Positions 36,706-48,099 are shown, numbered from the stretch's first letter. The stretch is DNA of 64,000 bases from an uncultured Methanobacterium sp. (GCF_963665055.1 NZ_OY762015.1:930001-994000); one strand, 5' to 3'. Notes: generated from the letters alone by a model not told the origin. Numbers and translations are program-made.

Positions 36706-37455
36706 ATGGAAAATTCACCAGAAGTTTGTAGTGCATGTAATGCTCGAATTCAACCCGGATCGAAATTCTGTACCGAGTGTGGTAAACCAGTTGAAGAAAC
36801 ACCCACAGTGGAAAAAACACCATCAACCGTTGAAGAAACAGTCCCAGAGGTTGAGAAAAATCCACAGGAACCTTTGGAAAATACAATCCAGAAAAATGAA
36901 AGTGTTCAAACTGCAGTTAACTGCCCCCAGTGTAATGCGGAACTGACACCAGAGGACAAGTTCTGCACTGAGTGCGGTACTAAAACAGAACCAATCAGCA
37001 ACTGTCCTAAATGCAATGCTATCATTGAACCTGGAACCAGATTCTGCACAGAATGCGGTACAAATATCTATGAATATGAAGCTGATACACCCGTGACCAG
37101 CGTTCAAACAGGAAACATTCAGACTGAAATTCCTTCCACCAATATTCCCCCTAACAGTACCGTTAAAAACCGGAACGACCCAATGGAAGATCTTAAAGAA
37201 ACTGGTTTCGGATTGATGAAGGATGTGGAAAAAACTGGAAGAGGCTTAATGAAAGACCTGGGAGGTTTTCTGGATAAATCCTCCTCAAAACAAAGTTCAA
37301 AAGGTCTTATCAAACCAAAAAAGAAAGAACAACATTTTCTGGTCTGTGATAAGTGTGGAGGATACTATGAACTTCAAAAAGGAGAATCACCAGAAGACTT
37401 CTCTGACGAATGTGAATGCGGTGGCCACCTTGAACATAAAAACCAGCACCCTTAA
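36706..37455 (+). CDS. Zinc-ribbon cluster protein with GYY-type C-terminal ribbon
   Basis: Start at ATG 36706 ([11 protein letters not shown]), 5 nt after AGGGGAT, is preferred to the ATG at 36691. The protein (249 aa) has three N-terminal zinc ribbons (CSACN..FCTECG; CPQCN..FCTECG; CPKCN..FCTECG), a linker rich in Glu/Pro/Thr and a C-terminal ribbon [19 protein letters not shown], followed by CECGGHLEH. The last is the same GYY module found in the proteins at 11682 and 51602. There is no signal peptide or membrane segment. These ribbons probably mediate protein or nucleic-acid binding. The function is unknown. Confidence 0.8.
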   Translation: MENSPEVCSACNARIQPGSKFCTECGKPVEETPTVEKTPSTVEETVPEVEKNPQEPLENTIQKNESVQTAVNCPQCNAELTPEDKFCTECGTKTEPISNCPKCNAIIEPGTRFCTECGTNIYEYEADTPVTSVQTGNIQTEIPSTNIPPNSTVKNRNDPMEDLKETGFGLMKDVEKTGRGLMKDLGGFLDKSSSKQSSKGLIKPKKKEQHFLVCDKCGGYYELQKGESPEDFSDECECGGHLEHKNQHP

Positions 37456-37471
37456 TGACCTGAACTGAAAT

Positions 37472-37493
37472 ATTACTGGATCTATCCAGTAAT
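37472..37493 (+). terminator. Perfect 10-bp inverted repeat after zinc-ribbon gene
   Basis: ATTACTGGAT-CT-ATCCAGTAAT forms a perfect hairpin 17 bp after the stop codon at 37455. A T-rich stretch (TTTTATTTTTT) follows about 30 bp later. It may be a transcription terminator or 3' end stabiliser. Confidence 0.5.
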
Positions 37494-37742
37494 TTAATAA
37501 AAAAGATTATAAAACCCTTGTTTTATTTTTTCATTAATTATTTTTATTTTTTAGATCAACAATATTATTATTTTACTATATAATCGATTCATAATTAAAT
37601 TGAATTGATAATTAATCCCTGATTTTAGAATAAATATAATTTCTAGGGTAGTATCAAATTCATCATTCACATAACTATTTTACCGTAACAATCCCAAATT
37701 TGTCTGTAAATTTTTTCAGATTGTCAAGCACAGGTAGGGATA
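37494..37742. other. AT-rich intergenic region
   Basis: No coding frame or repeat recognised apart from runs of A/T. T-rich sequence just after 37520 may complete termination of the upstream gene. Confidence 0.35.
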
Positions 37743-37930
37743 ACTGACCTTAGAGTTTAACTGATCTTAAAGTTTAGACTGATCTTAAAGTTTAACTGAT
37801 CTTAAAGTTTAGACTGATCTTAAAGTTTAGACTGATCTTAAAGTTTAGACTGATCTTAAAGTTTAGACTGATCTTAAAGTTTAGACTGATCTTAAAGTTT
37901 AGACTAATCTTAAAGTTTAGACTGATCTTA
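37743..37930. repeat. 18-bp tandem repeat, about ten copies
   Basis: Unit ACTGATCTTAAAGTTTAG (18 bp; some copies lack two bases) is repeated about ten times. No unique spacers are present, so it is not a CRISPR array. It lies in a long intergenic region. Confidence 0.95.
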
Positions 37931-38348
37931 ATTGATGGAAATTCCTTTCTCCATAATATTTATACTAGGCAAAAGTGCATGCTCTGGTATCATCAGTCCC
38001 CATGTCATGATCCCCCTAGTACCATCCACCATAGCTATACCATTTGCTGACAGTAAACTTCAAGGATCATTAAAGTTAAGAGGCAAACCTATTGAATCTA
38101 CAACCACCACGCCAAGCAAAGCACAGGAAAATACTTCAATGATTTCCTGATTTGATGCCAGTTTTTAACATTTTTAACCATATTATTAAATTTAACTAAA
38201 TTATTGTAGAAATTATTATAGAAATTAGTATAATATCATAATATTCATATTGTATCGAAATAATATTAGTAACCATCAATGACAGGAAAAATTTATAACA
38301 TTCATAATTTTAATTATTAATACACATATTCATAATGGGGTGAATGGT
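37931..38348. other. Intergenic region with possible minus-strand coding remnant
   Basis: On the minus strand, between about 38160 and 37932, one frame reads LASNQEIIEVFSCALLGVVV, then VDSIGLPLNFNDP, stop, then SLLSANGIAMVDGTRGIMTW and so on. This resembles protein-coding sequence broken by one TGA and lacking a start. No family was recognised. The plus-strand frame here is probably a shadow. The rest (38161-38348) is AT-rich and ends with GGGGTGA, the ribosome binding site of the gene at 38349. Confidence 0.3.
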
Positions 38349-38579
38349 ATGACTTGTCAGGTGTCAATAAGTTCGGGGGACAATGGTAAAATCAGTCCGG
38401 ATGGAGAAATTATAGTAGAAAAATCCAGTCATGTTTATCTCCATGCCATACCAGAACCTGGCTACCAGGTGCAGATGTGGTCTGTAAATGGTAACCAGTT
38501 ATATGGTGGTACAAAAGAGTTCAGGGTTACTGCTGAAGGGGACAATTTAGAGGTTCATGTTACTTTTTCAAAGATTTAA
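38349..38579 (+). CDS. Small InlB B-repeat-like beta-grasp protein
   Basis: The ATG at 38349 lies 5 nt after GGGGTGA (38337-38343) and is preferred to the in-frame GTG at 38340, which overlaps that site. The 76-residue product (MTCQVSISSGDNGKISPDGE..VEKSSHVYLHAIPEPGYQVQMWSVNG..YGGTKEFRV) has the pattern of a divergent InlB B-repeat (bacterial surface repeat domain): GxIxPxGxxxVxxGxxxxxxAxPxxGYxxxxWxVNG. Those repeats usually occur in secreted adhesins, but this one is a single domain without a signal peptide. Its role is unknown. Confidence 0.75.
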   Translation: MTCQVSISSGDNGKISPDGEIIVEKSSHVYLHAIPEPGYQVQMWSVNGNQLYGGTKEFRVTAEGDNLEVHVTFSKI

Positions 38580-38820
38580 TGATTTCACTTAAATTTTAAT
38601 TAATAAACAACAATTACCATTTTAAATACTGTAAATAGATATTATCCATTAAAATACTGTAAATACTGTAAATAGACTATTTACATAAAAAAACAATGGT
38701 ATAGATAAAATAAAATTAAAATAAAATTTATACTCTAAATAAAATCCAGGGAAAGAAGGATATAAGAGTAAGAATAGAGATTAATAGTAACGTTATATCC
38801 AATTTACAGGAGTTTTTTTC
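38580..38820. other. AT-rich intergenic region
   Basis: A short duplication TACTGTAAATA occurs three times between 38625 and 38680. Ribosome binding site AGGAG at about 38807. No gene is seen. Confidence 0.4.
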
Positions 38821-39036
38821 ATGTCCTATGACTATCTTAAAAAAGACATTGAAAGGGTGGATAAAAAATTTAAAGAACTTAAAGATAAGGGGGATATCGA
38901 AGCCATTGAAAAGAAACTTGATTCTTTGGAAGATAATCCCAATTCCAGCTCAATAGATGAAATAAGGGTTGAAATCTATCGTGATGTACTGGATTTAAAG
39001 AAAAATAAAGAAACTGAAAAGTACAATAAAAAATAA
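38821..39036 (+). CDS. Small charged coiled-coil-like protein (71 aa)
   Basis: A 71-residue very hydrophilic protein that is likely helical (YLKKDIERVDKKFKELKDK..IEAIEKKLDSLEDN..IDEIRVEIYRDVLDLKK). Heptad-like Leu/Ile spacing suggests a coiled coil. No family is recognised. The ATG follows CAGGAG. It may be an adaptor, but nothing in the context says so. Confidence 0.7.
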   Translation: MSYDYLKKDIERVDKKFKELKDKGDIEAIEKKLDSLEDNPNSSSIDEIRVEIYRDVLDLKKNKETEKYNKK

Positions 39037-39083
39037 AGAAATTAAAAATTAGAATCTTAACATTAGGATTAAATAAGGTTTAT

Positions 39084-39584
39084 TTATTTTACAAATTCAT
39101 TTTCCCTAAGGGAATTTTTTATAACTGAACGGGGCAATCTACCTGTTTTCTCCATTAGGACTTTGGTGCAATTAATAAACTCATGCCCAAATTCAATGGC
39201 CTGTTTTAAATCTTCAGGATTTCTGGTAGCCTGGAATTGGTGTTGATCCTGATAGTGGAGGTTAAGTATCAGTGTTAACACATCAAGGCATCCTGTTTCC
39301 AGTTTTCCTTCATCACAGTACTTTTTCAGGTAATCAACTAAAAACTTGGGATTTTCCACTTCCACACCATCCCGGAGTGTAACAGAACGTGCTGCATGAA
39401 GAACAGCCATATAAGTTGAAACCCTGGAAGAACGATAAAACCCAGTTTCAAAGGTTTTTTCAGCTTCTTTTAACCATAATTTAGCTTCTTTATGAGATAA
39501 TGCGCTTTTTAATGGAGAAGCATCAATTTTTTTGAGATGACCCTCGTAGTATAATTCATCAATTTTGTCCAAACTTACCACCAT
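39084..39584 (-). CDS. HEPN-domain protein
   Basis: A HEPN-type helical bundle, with EAKLWLKEAEKTFETGFYRSSRVSTYMAVLHAARSVTL as core, of the kind partnered with minimal nucleotidyltransferases. The start is taken as ATG 39584 (MVVSLDKIDELYYEGHLKK); a longer frame opens at 39611 with no better signal. The catalytic RxxxxxH motif of toxic HEPN RNases is not obvious. No nucleotidyltransferase is adjacent, although a decayed MNT/HEPN module lies at 31552-32198. It may be an orphan or a nucleic-acid-binding accessory. Confidence 0.65.
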   Translation of the reverse strand: MVVSLDKIDELYYEGHLKKIDASPLKSALSHKEAKLWLKEAEKTFETGFYRSSRVSTYMAVLHAARSVTLRDGVEVENPKFLVDYLKKYCDEGKLETGCLDVLTLILNLHYQDQHQFQATRNPEDLKQAIEFGHEFINCTKVLMEKTGRLPRSVIKNSLRENEFVK

Positions 39585-39834
39585 TTTCAAATAAGAACAA
39601 TATGGACTCAATCCAGTAACAGGGCACTATGGCCACTTTAAACTTATAGTACTACTATATCAGAAGTTATAATAAACATTTTCGGCAGATGCTCCTGTGA
39701 AACATAATTTTTTTTATTTAATATAGCTCTATAAACCTGTTGTTTGAGATTTAAACCTATTTGGTAGTTTAGGGACATGTTTTTATTAGGGTTCAACTAT
39801 ATATTGGAATTAGTAACTTATTGAGGTGTGATAT

Positions 39835-40359
<525 letters not shown>

Positions 40360-40626
40360 TTTTTTTTGTTTTTTTTGAATGAAAACCTGTTTTTATAATG
40401 AATATTTTTTTATAATTATTTTTTTATTTTTAAAAAAAAATTCAATGCAAAAATAATAAATTTATATGAAATAGTGAAGTATAATTCCGCCAAAAGCTAC
40501 AATGTGATTCAATTGAACTATAACTGATTTAATTCACTTTACTATTTTGAATTCACTATTACTATTTTAATTCATTATATGATTTAATAGAGCATTACAA
40601 TGTGATTTAATTCACTCTATTATGAG
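40360..40626. other. Intergenic region with ACAATGTGATT repeat
   Basis: Repeat elements of the form ACAATGTGATTTAATTCA occur twice (about 40499 and 40588) with several diverged TTTAATTCA copies between. Genes on both sides converge. No gene is seen. Confidence 0.5.
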
Positions 40627-41127
40627 TTAACTGGGAATTTCCTTTATAACCATGGTGTCAGCTATTTTCTGGTAGGTATCTAGATAGTTCTGTGCATTGA
40701 AGTTCAATATCAGGGTAGGAATATCAGTGTAGTCGGAGTTCAGAAAGACATAACTGCAAACCTGGAGATTGTCTTCAATTTTAATTCCAGATTTACCGCC
40801 TATAGTGATACTTTTTCGCTTAGTAAAGGTGGATAAATCTGTTTTATTACTTTTACAGTAAAATACTTCACCTATCATGTTTTCAATGATGGTGTTAGAA
40901 CTGTTGTAAATTTCAAGTTTACAATTGGTGCTGTTGGAGTTATCTATAATGAATAGCTGGGAGGGGTACTGGAATTTCACCCATTCATTTTCAAAATTTC
41001 CTCCGGTACTGGTTTTATTAACCGATGCAACAGTTCCAGTGAGTTCTGTACATCCACTCACAAAAACTGTCACTAAGATAAAGGCCCCTAAGATAAGGAT
41101 TATTATCATTGATTGATATTTTTTCGT
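40627..41127 (-). CDS. PsbP-like lipoprotein (possible ACG start)
   Basis: The frame can be extended to 41160, but the N-terminus MKFVYCC.. there lacks a ribosome binding site and looks unlike a signal peptide. GAGGGATG ends 4 nt before ACG 41127-41125, with GAGGG exactly 7 nt upstream. Starting there gives (M)[18 protein letters not shown], then TVFVSGC, a typical lipoprotein signal; the internal ATG (SMIII) would lack the positive N-terminus. The domain continues [15 protein letters not shown], as in the other PsbP-like proteins. The mature protein is anchored by Cys. The start choice is inferred. Confidence 0.65.
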   Translation of the reverse strand, partial: TKKYQSMIIILILGAFILVTVFVSGCTELTGTVASVNKTSTGGNFENEWVKFQYPSQLFIIDNSNSTNCKLEIYNSSNTIIENMIGEVFYCKSNKTDLSTFTKRKSITIGGKSGIKIEDNLQVCSYVFLNSDYTDIPTLILNFNAQNYLDTYQKIADTMVIKEIPS

Positions 41128-41541
41128 TTTACATCCCTCACAGCAGTACACAAATTTCAATTTATTAAATGGTAATTAAGATTAGATTAAATGTATGTAA
41201 CATTCTAAAAGTATCTAACAGTTTAAAGTTAATATAATAATTTAAAGTTAATTTAACATTTTTAAAATCTATTTCATCATTTTTAAATATGTTTTATGAA
41301 ATTTTATGTTTTATGAAATTCTAATTTCTTTATCTCTAATTAGTTTTAACAGTATTAATCAATATTTGTTTTTTTCTTTATTTTTCTGTTAAAATCATTA
41401 GTTTTTCTCCTAAAATCATTATTCCAAGAGTAAATGATAAAACAAAAGAAAGATCTTTAAAAAAAAATGGGGAGTTAACAGCTGTTATTACAACTGTTGA
41501 ACAAATTGGATTTTACGAGTTTAACTATTCTAAGAGTTTAA
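41128..41541. other. Intergenic region without recognised features
   Basis: AT-rich. Duplicated phrase TTAAAGTTAATATAATAATT near 41222. A poly-A run precedes 41541. It contains the 3' region of the transglutaminase-like gene and the promoter of the lipoprotein. Confidence 0.35.
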
Positions 41542-42360
<819 letters not shown>

Positions 42361-42450
42361 TATACCGCCTCCGTAGCCTATAAAAATATTTTATAGGGCT
42401 TATTTGTTTTTACTACATTTTGATTAAAACAACATGACTTATAAAGGTTT
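42361..42450 (-). promoter_or_regulatory. 5' leader with hairpin abutting ribosome binding site
   Basis: On the minus strand, TATA box CTTTATAA lies at 42446-42439 after CGAAAC. About 57 nt of predicted leader follow. A hairpin (42400-42375, AGCCCTATAAA with TTTATAGGCT) ends exactly where ACGGAGG (42374-42368) begins. The paralog's leader has the same geometry. Confidence 0.6.
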
Positions 42451-42960
42451 CGAAAAAAATCTCGAAAAAAGGACCATATAGGGCTTTTTTTAGGATTTAA
42501 GACACGCTATGAGGTTATTTAACTTAACGATCAGGGACCGGCTGCTTCCTTTAGTATTTTGAGGTAATCAGCTTTATTTAATCTTTATTTAAGGAAAATA
42601 GGTATTTCCATTTCTTTTATTCCAATGCCATATTATCCCCTATAAAGCCTAAAACGCCCCTAATCTTCAGTTAAATCATTAAAGAGCTTTGAATCTAGAT
42701 TGTTAATTAAAAATAAATATTATTGAAGTTAATGTAATTTAAACGATTTAGAGCCATTTTTCCCCTAACCCGGTGAAATTTCAAATTATTAATAAAAAAT
42801 ACCCTTTTTTTAAAAGATTTATAATAATCATGATCGGAAGGTGTCTTCTGGTTCGACAAAAAATTATTCAATAGATATCTCACCTTTATATGGTGATAAT
42901 CCAATTTAAAATAGTGCTATTGATTATATTATCAAAATACGTCAATAGGAGACAAATATG
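42451..42960. other. Intergenic region upstream of the wall-enzyme leader
   Basis: No gene supported. A minus-strand frame of 65 codons (42707-42904) is AT-rich and unconvincing. GGTTCGAC at 42850 looks like part of a tRNA T-arm, but no acceptor or anticodon stem accompanies it. Confidence 0.4.
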
Positions 42961-43085
42961 TCAATAAAAGTTTCAGATATGCCCAATTATGTTACAAAAT
43001 GTCAATAAAAGTTTCAAATATGCCCAATTATGTTACAAGATGTCAATAATAGTTACAAAATAAGCCCAATTGTAGTTAAATAAGC
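42961..43085. repeat. 41-bp imperfect tandem repeat
   Basis: Unit TCAATAAAAGTTTCAGATAT continuing GCCCAATTATGTTACAAAATG; copies start at 42961, 43002 and 43043, with the last diverged (TCAATAATAGTTACAAAATA). Confidence 0.8.
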
Positions 43086-43267
43086 CAATAAGAGTTAAAT
43101 AATTCACTAGAAGTTATAAAATATATTTACAGTGCACAACGATCTGTTAATTTATATCTATTATTTAATGGAGATATTTATTTATTGAAAAAAATTTTTA
43201 ATGGAAATATAAAAAAGATAGGTTTAAATATTGGTTAAATATAGTGCTGTTTTTGTTGTTAATAGGT
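43086..43267. other. AT-rich intergenic remainder
   Basis: Nothing recognised. Confidence 0.3.
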
Positions 43268-43543
43268 TCATGATTCTGTTGATTCGCCCATTTTTATTCG
43301 ATTAATATTTTCTGATATCTTTAAGAGATAATCAGTCAGTTCATCGATTTTCATGGCAACAACTGTTTCAGTGATCTCCTCCAGTTCAGGATCACTGCTG
43401 GTATCATACACTTTCAGGGTGGTTTCACTAAAATTTTCCATGTTAAACCTTTTTATCTTCTCCATTGCTAATTGAAGGTCTTCATATGCTTTTAATTCCC
43501 CTAATATATAATTCCGCTCGTTAACCAGTTTCTCTAAAGTCAC
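43268..43543 (-). CDS. Small coiled-coil protein (91 aa)
   Basis: Start GTG 43543 (MTLEKLVNERNY) is favoured because GGGGAGA sits 6 nt upstream and in-frame TTG 43561 would overlap it. The product is hydrophilic and helical (LVNERNYILGELKAYEDLQLAMEKIKRFNMENFSE...LTDYLLKISENINRIKMG), compatible with a coiled coil. No family was recognised. Confidence 0.6.
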   Translation of the reverse strand: MTLEKLVNERNYILGELKAYEDLQLAMEKIKRFNMENFSETTLKVYDTSSDPELEEITETVVAMKIDELTDYLLKISENINRIKMGESTES

Positions 43544-43820
43544 TAGCAATCTCCCCTTCAACCTTTCACTAAAAAATCTACCATAAATATTTAGAATCCA
43601 TGTTTTCTATTTAGATTTGATGGATTATTATTAAAAAACTATTTTATTATTAAATGTTTTAAATGTTTTTGTTGGTGGATTAGTTTAATATTCATAAAAA
43701 TTACTATTCTACCAACGGAATTACTATTTTAGAACTGAATTACTATTCTACCTACTGAAAATAGTGAATGTATTGAAAATGTAAAAAATAGTGAAAATGT
43801 GACTAACGATTAAAATGAAA
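43544..43820. other. AT-rich intergenic region
   Basis: Minor repetition of GAATTACTATTCTACC at about 43700-43756. No gene. Confidence 0.4.
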
Positions 43821-44342
43821 CTAGCGTTTTAAAATTTTATCCATTGAACCCTGGATTGATTTCAACCATGGTTTCACTGTATTGGTAACCTGATTATTAT
43901 TATCATTGCTTTCAGAAGATTCAGAGGTTTCCTGATTGTTAACAAAAACATCTAACCAGTCAGCCAGTTCATATTTATCCAAATTTTCAAAAAATACCCA
44001 AGCATAACCCTCATGTTCACTGCTTAAAGTTAGGTTACCTTCAATGATTTTACCGGACATTATAATGTGTACTGCCCGGATAAGGTGTAAATTTTGCTCA
44101 GATATACCAACAACATGTTCCAAAGAGATTTTAAGCTTGGTTTCCTCATAAACTTCCCTGATAAGGGCCTGGTCAAATGATTCCCCCTGATCTACCTTTC
44201 CCCCTGGAAATTCCCATTTTCCAGGATTGGTCTTAGAATCTGTTGATCTTTTAAGAATCAGGATCTTATTATCTTCATCAGTGAGTAAAACCCTCACCGA
44301 CAGGCCAAAAACATAGTCTATCATCTTCTTTTTTCGCCCCAT
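43821..44342 (-). CDS. NUDIX hydrolase
   Basis: The 173-residue protein contains the Nudix box: [21 protein letters not shown], then TKL, matching GX5EX7REUXEEXGU apart from the last G/T position. The N-terminal [18 protein letters not shown] is typical of MutT-like pyrophosphatases that clean nucleotide pools. A C-terminal extension of about 45 residues is polar and probably disordered. The family is metal-dependent with broad substrates. Confidence 0.92.
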   Translation of the reverse strand: MGRKKKMIDYVFGLSVRVLLTDEDNKILILKRSTDSKTNPGKWEFPGGKVDQGESFDQALIREVYEETKLKISLEHVVGISEQNLHLIRAVHIIMSGKIIEGNLTLSSEHEGYAWVFFENLDKYELADWLDVFVNNQETSESSESNDNNNQVTNTVKPWLKSIQGSMDKILKR

Positions 44343-44696
44343 ATTTTAATTAATATCCGATTCAGATGGCTAATTTCTAGGTTATAATGATTAAATTCTT
44401 AATTTTCATCTATGATTATTATTTTAATCTTATATTAAATAGTTTAAATAAAAACTCTTTTCGGTGGGAAATATTTTCATTAATACTCTTCTTTACTGGT
44501 ATAGGGAAAATTATTACCGAATTTAGATTAATTGTTCCATTAAATTGAGTATAATCTTCATTGAGTTTAAAAAAGTCATTTGTATTATTTGTGTGTTGAA
44601 AAAAACTCAAAAGAGTATTCTAAGATTTAGTTTAAAAAAAAGGTTTAATCAGCAGTTATAATTCAACTGCTGAGATATTTTATCCACAGGGGTTTT
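44343..44696. other. Intergenic region with weak minus-strand frame
   Basis: A minus-strand frame (44419-44610, 63 codons) lies in AT-rich sequence, has no ribosome binding site and no recognisable domain. I do not treat it as a gene. No repeat is seen. Confidence 0.4.
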
Positions 44697-45410
<714 letters not shown>

Positions 45411-45500
45411 TTTATCGCCTCCGTGTCCTAAATCTTAAAATAAATGATGTAGGACTTTATGAACACCAACAGTTCATTGGACATGTTATATAAAGGTTTC
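45411..45500 (-). promoter_or_regulatory. 5' leader with hairpin abutting ribosome binding site
   Basis: Minus-strand TATA box CTTTATATAA at 45495-45486, about 55 nt of predicted leader, and a hairpin 45455-45425 (GTCCTA pairing with TAGGAC) ending exactly at ACGGAGG (45424-45418). The spacing matches the leader at 42361-42450. Confidence 0.6.
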
Positions 45501-46132
45501 GGTCTATTTTGTTTTTTCAGGCGATTTTTAAGCTTATTTTTTTAAATAAAGCGCATTTAGAAGTTTTCTTTGAAGCGTTAATTGGAAGAGACCGAAGGAG
45601 GTTTAATTTACTTAAAAATCATCAAATCATGACTAAATCAAAAAAATAAAACATGATTAGGGCAATTATGCCATACATGCAACCATTGATTTATCCATTA
45701 CCCTGAACCCCCTATCTTGAAGCAGTTGATTAGACAGGATCATTTGTTAAATCTCATTCAAATCTTTAAAATCGCTTTAATAATAAATTTAAACTGTATT
45801 AGAACTTGAAACGGTATTTATTACTTATTTATTGGAATTTTATTAAAAAATCCATTTCTCAATCTGTGATCCTGTTTATTTTATATCAATACAACAGGTC
45901 CTATACAACAAGTTCACTGCCAAAAAAATAAGTAATAATGATGAGTAATGTAAAGAGGAATACATAATTTTAAAGGAAAAAGTAATTTAGTATTATCCCA
46001 CTTTTTTTAGCAACTGGTTTTTTGTGAAGATTTTCACAATTTAGGTTGGAATGATTATATTGATGTGAAAATACATAAAAAAATGATATAGACTATAAAT
46101 AAATAGTCTCCTCGGTTATTAAGAGTGTTAAC
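45501..46132. other. AT-rich intergenic region
   Basis: A 630-bp stretch lying between the divergent hydrolase and agmatinase genes. TATA-like sequence near 46094 (TATAAATAAATAG). No gene or ordered repeat. Confidence 0.4.
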
Positions 46133-47182
46133 ATGGAAAAAAATATCAATAATAAAAAATCGATGATTTCTAACCATATTGATAGGTACAGTAATGAAAA
46201 GTACCATAATTTTGTCCAGAAAATGCATGATAGTGGCAATGAACAGATGTTTGCACCGGTTTATTCGGGTATTCCCACTTTCTGGCGCACTAAATCCTGC
46301 CAGTATTTCAGTGAAATTGACATTGCCCTGGCAGGATACCCCGTTGACCTTGCATCAGGAATTCCAGGGGCTCGTATGGGACCCAGAGCCATAAGGGATA
46401 AATCCAGTTATACCGGGGGGTACATGAATCATTCCAATGGGATCATACCCTTTGACATTTGCAAAGTTGCTGATGTTGGGGATGTACCTTTGAAGAATTC
46501 CTATTCAATTGAAGAGATTAACCGGGATACTGAAGCATTTTTTAAAGAGATCTGGGATGATGGTGCCCACCCCATTACTGCTGGTGGCGATCACTCTGGA
46601 ACTTACCCTATACTGAGGGCCATTGGTGCAGAAAAACCAGTTGGACTGGTACATTTTGATGCTCACTGTGACACTGCCAAAGAAATTAATGGTGGCCAAA
46701 ATTCCAGTGGAAGTATCTTGTATCACGCAGTCGAGGATGGAGTTTTAGATCCCAAGAGAACGGTTCAGATTGGTATTCGTGGTTCTATGGAACCTTTATG
46801 GAACTTTTCATATGAAACAGGCATGAAAGTATTGCATATTGAAGAATTTCGTCAGATGGGTGTTTTAAACGTTATAGAAGAAATTAGACAGGTGATCGGT
46901 AAGGGTCCCACCTATATCACCATTGATATTGATGCCCTTGACCCGGCTTATGCACCGGCAACTGAAGTTCCCACACCAGGAGGTTTAACCACACTGGAGA
47001 TGCAACAGATTATCCGAGGACTGCAGGGGGCAAACTTGGTGGGAGGAGATGTTATGGAGTTATCTCCCCCATTAGATGGAGCTAATGGTGTTACTGCAAT
47101 GACCTGTGCTTTCATGATGTTTGAGATCCTATGTGTTGTAGCAGATTCAGTTGTGTCCAAACGCAAAAATACCGGTTGCTAA
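46133..47182 (+). CDS. speB: Agmatinase / arginase family ureohydrolase
   Basis: The 349-residue protein has all metal-binding motifs: GGDHSGTYP, FDAHCDT, and DIDALDPAYAPATEVPTPGG. It belongs to the ureohydrolase family and closest in pattern to archaeal agmatinase, which makes putrescine and urea in polyamine synthesis. An N-terminal extension of about 45 residues precedes the conserved core. It is a separate unit, with a predicted promoter near 46094. Arginase activity is a lesser alternative. Confidence 0.88.
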   Translation: MEKNINNKKSMISNHIDRYSNEKYHNFVQKMHDSGNEQMFAPVYSGIPTFWRTKSCQYFSEIDIALAGYPVDLASGIPGARMGPRAIRDKSSYTGGYMNHSNGIIPFDICKVADVGDVPLKNSYSIEEINRDTEAFFKEIWDDGAHPITAGGDHSGTYPILRAIGAEKPVGLVHFDAHCDTAKEINGGQNSSGSILYHAVEDGVLDPKRTVQIGIRGSMEPLWNFSYETGMKVLHIEEFRQMGVLNVIEEIRQVIGKGPTYITIDIDALDPAYAPATEVPTPGGLTTLEMQQIIRGLQGANLVGGDVMELSPPLDGANGVTAMTCAFMMFEILCVVADSVVSKRKNTGC

Positions 47183-47420
47183 ATTAAAATTAAGATTACT
47201 AATTAAAACTGTTAGATAATTAAAACTGTTGGTTTGATACAACAAAAGATAATTATAACTGCTGAAGAAAGTTATGAATTTTCTCGAACAGATACAGGCG
47301 CTAAATGAGAGATAGACTTTTGGAACGCGACATTTGCAGTAAGCCTAGAATTTGAATGTCATAAATTTGAATTTTGTCATAAAATATGAATATTATTTTC
47401 AGGAATTAATAATGAAAAAC
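47183..47420. other. Intergenic region with direct repeat TAAAACTGTTNG
   Basis: Short duplications of TAATTAAAACTGTT are found at about 47199 and 47218. No gene recognised. Confidence 0.4.
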
Positions 47421-47469
47421 TTTATATACATTGGTTCGCATAGTACCATACGTTCGAGAACGCACGAAC
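47421..47469 (+). promoter_or_regulatory. Promoter with palindrome at predicted start site
   Basis: TTTATATA (47421-47428) is a TATA box. About 25 nt downstream, at the likely start site, lies the perfect palindrome CGTTC-GA-GAACG (47451-47462), flanked by GTTCG (47434) and CGAAC (47465), forming a larger nested inverted repeat. This looks like an operator. About 190 nt of leader precede the ATG at 47661. Confidence 0.5.
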
Positions 47470-47660
47470 TAATATCATGAATGATCACTAAATTAATAAA
47501 AAAATGAGTAGTGCAATATTAATTTGAATTTAGAAGTTTCATTCAAAGATGCAGTGACAAATCATACACAATTGATATCTTGAAATGTGCAATTATCTCG
47601 AATAAATAGAAAAAAAGATAATTTAAAGATCACATAAATAGTAGGTGAGGGAGGAGTTAA

Positions 47661-47876
47661 ATGAAATCAGAAGAACTTAACCAGGCATGTCCAGTATGTG
47701 GTTGCAAAGATAAGACCGTTTCCCAGAGAAAGAAAGAAACATCAGTTGACACCTGTTACATTCCACATATTCCGGATGGAAACGTTGGAGTAATACTTTG
47801 CAGTGAATGTGGTCATGTATTTGAATTCTGCAAAGACAGGAAGTTAAAGCAAGAAGTAAAAAAAATCGAATTATAA
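47661..47876 (+). CDS. Small zinc-ribbon protein (71 aa)
   Basis: The 71-residue protein has CPVCGC near the N-terminus and CSECGHVFEFC later, so it should bind zinc. The middle, VDTCYIPHIPDGNVGVILCSECG, carries an extra Cys. The start follows GAGGGAGGAG. It may be a transcription-factor-like or RNA-binding ribbon. No closer family is called. Its promoter has a palindromic operator. Confidence 0.75.
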   Translation: MKSEELNQACPVCGCKDKTVSQRKKETSVDTCYIPHIPDGNVGVILCSECGHVFEFCKDRKLKQEVKKIEL

Positions 47877-48099
47877 AAAGCATAACCATTTAAAGATAAC
47901 TCCAAATTTTTTTACTTTTTAAATAATTTATTAAATTCATATTCATTTTTTTATTTTATTTTCAAAGTTTTAACTCGATTTAGAAGAGGATTCATTTTAG
48001 TTAAAATCATTACTTGGCCATAAACTTCTTAATCATAAACTTTATATTGCATCCACATTACAATATTTGTTAGTAGATTGAATTTTGGGCGGGTGGCTA
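47877..48099. other. AT-rich intergenic region
   Basis: T-rich sequence around 47906-47965 fits a terminator. A ribosome binding site GGGCGGGTGG ends the region. Confidence 0.4.

Noticed and set aside
37743..37930. CRISPR array
   Set aside because: The 18-bp copies are head to tail with no unique spacers; no leader or cas gene is present.
37932..38150. Plus-strand 72-codon frame as a gene
   Set aside because: No ribosome binding site; the complementary strand looks more like coding remnant, so this is a shadow.
42841..42870. tRNA gene suggested by GGTTCGAC
   Set aside because: No acceptor stem, anticodon arm or matching T-stem around it.
42707..42904. Minus-strand 65-codon frame as a gene
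   Set aside because: No ribosome binding site or recognisable domain; AT-rich.
44419..44610. Minus-strand 63-codon frame as a gene
   Set aside because: No ribosome binding site, no domain; composition like intergenic AT-rich DNA.
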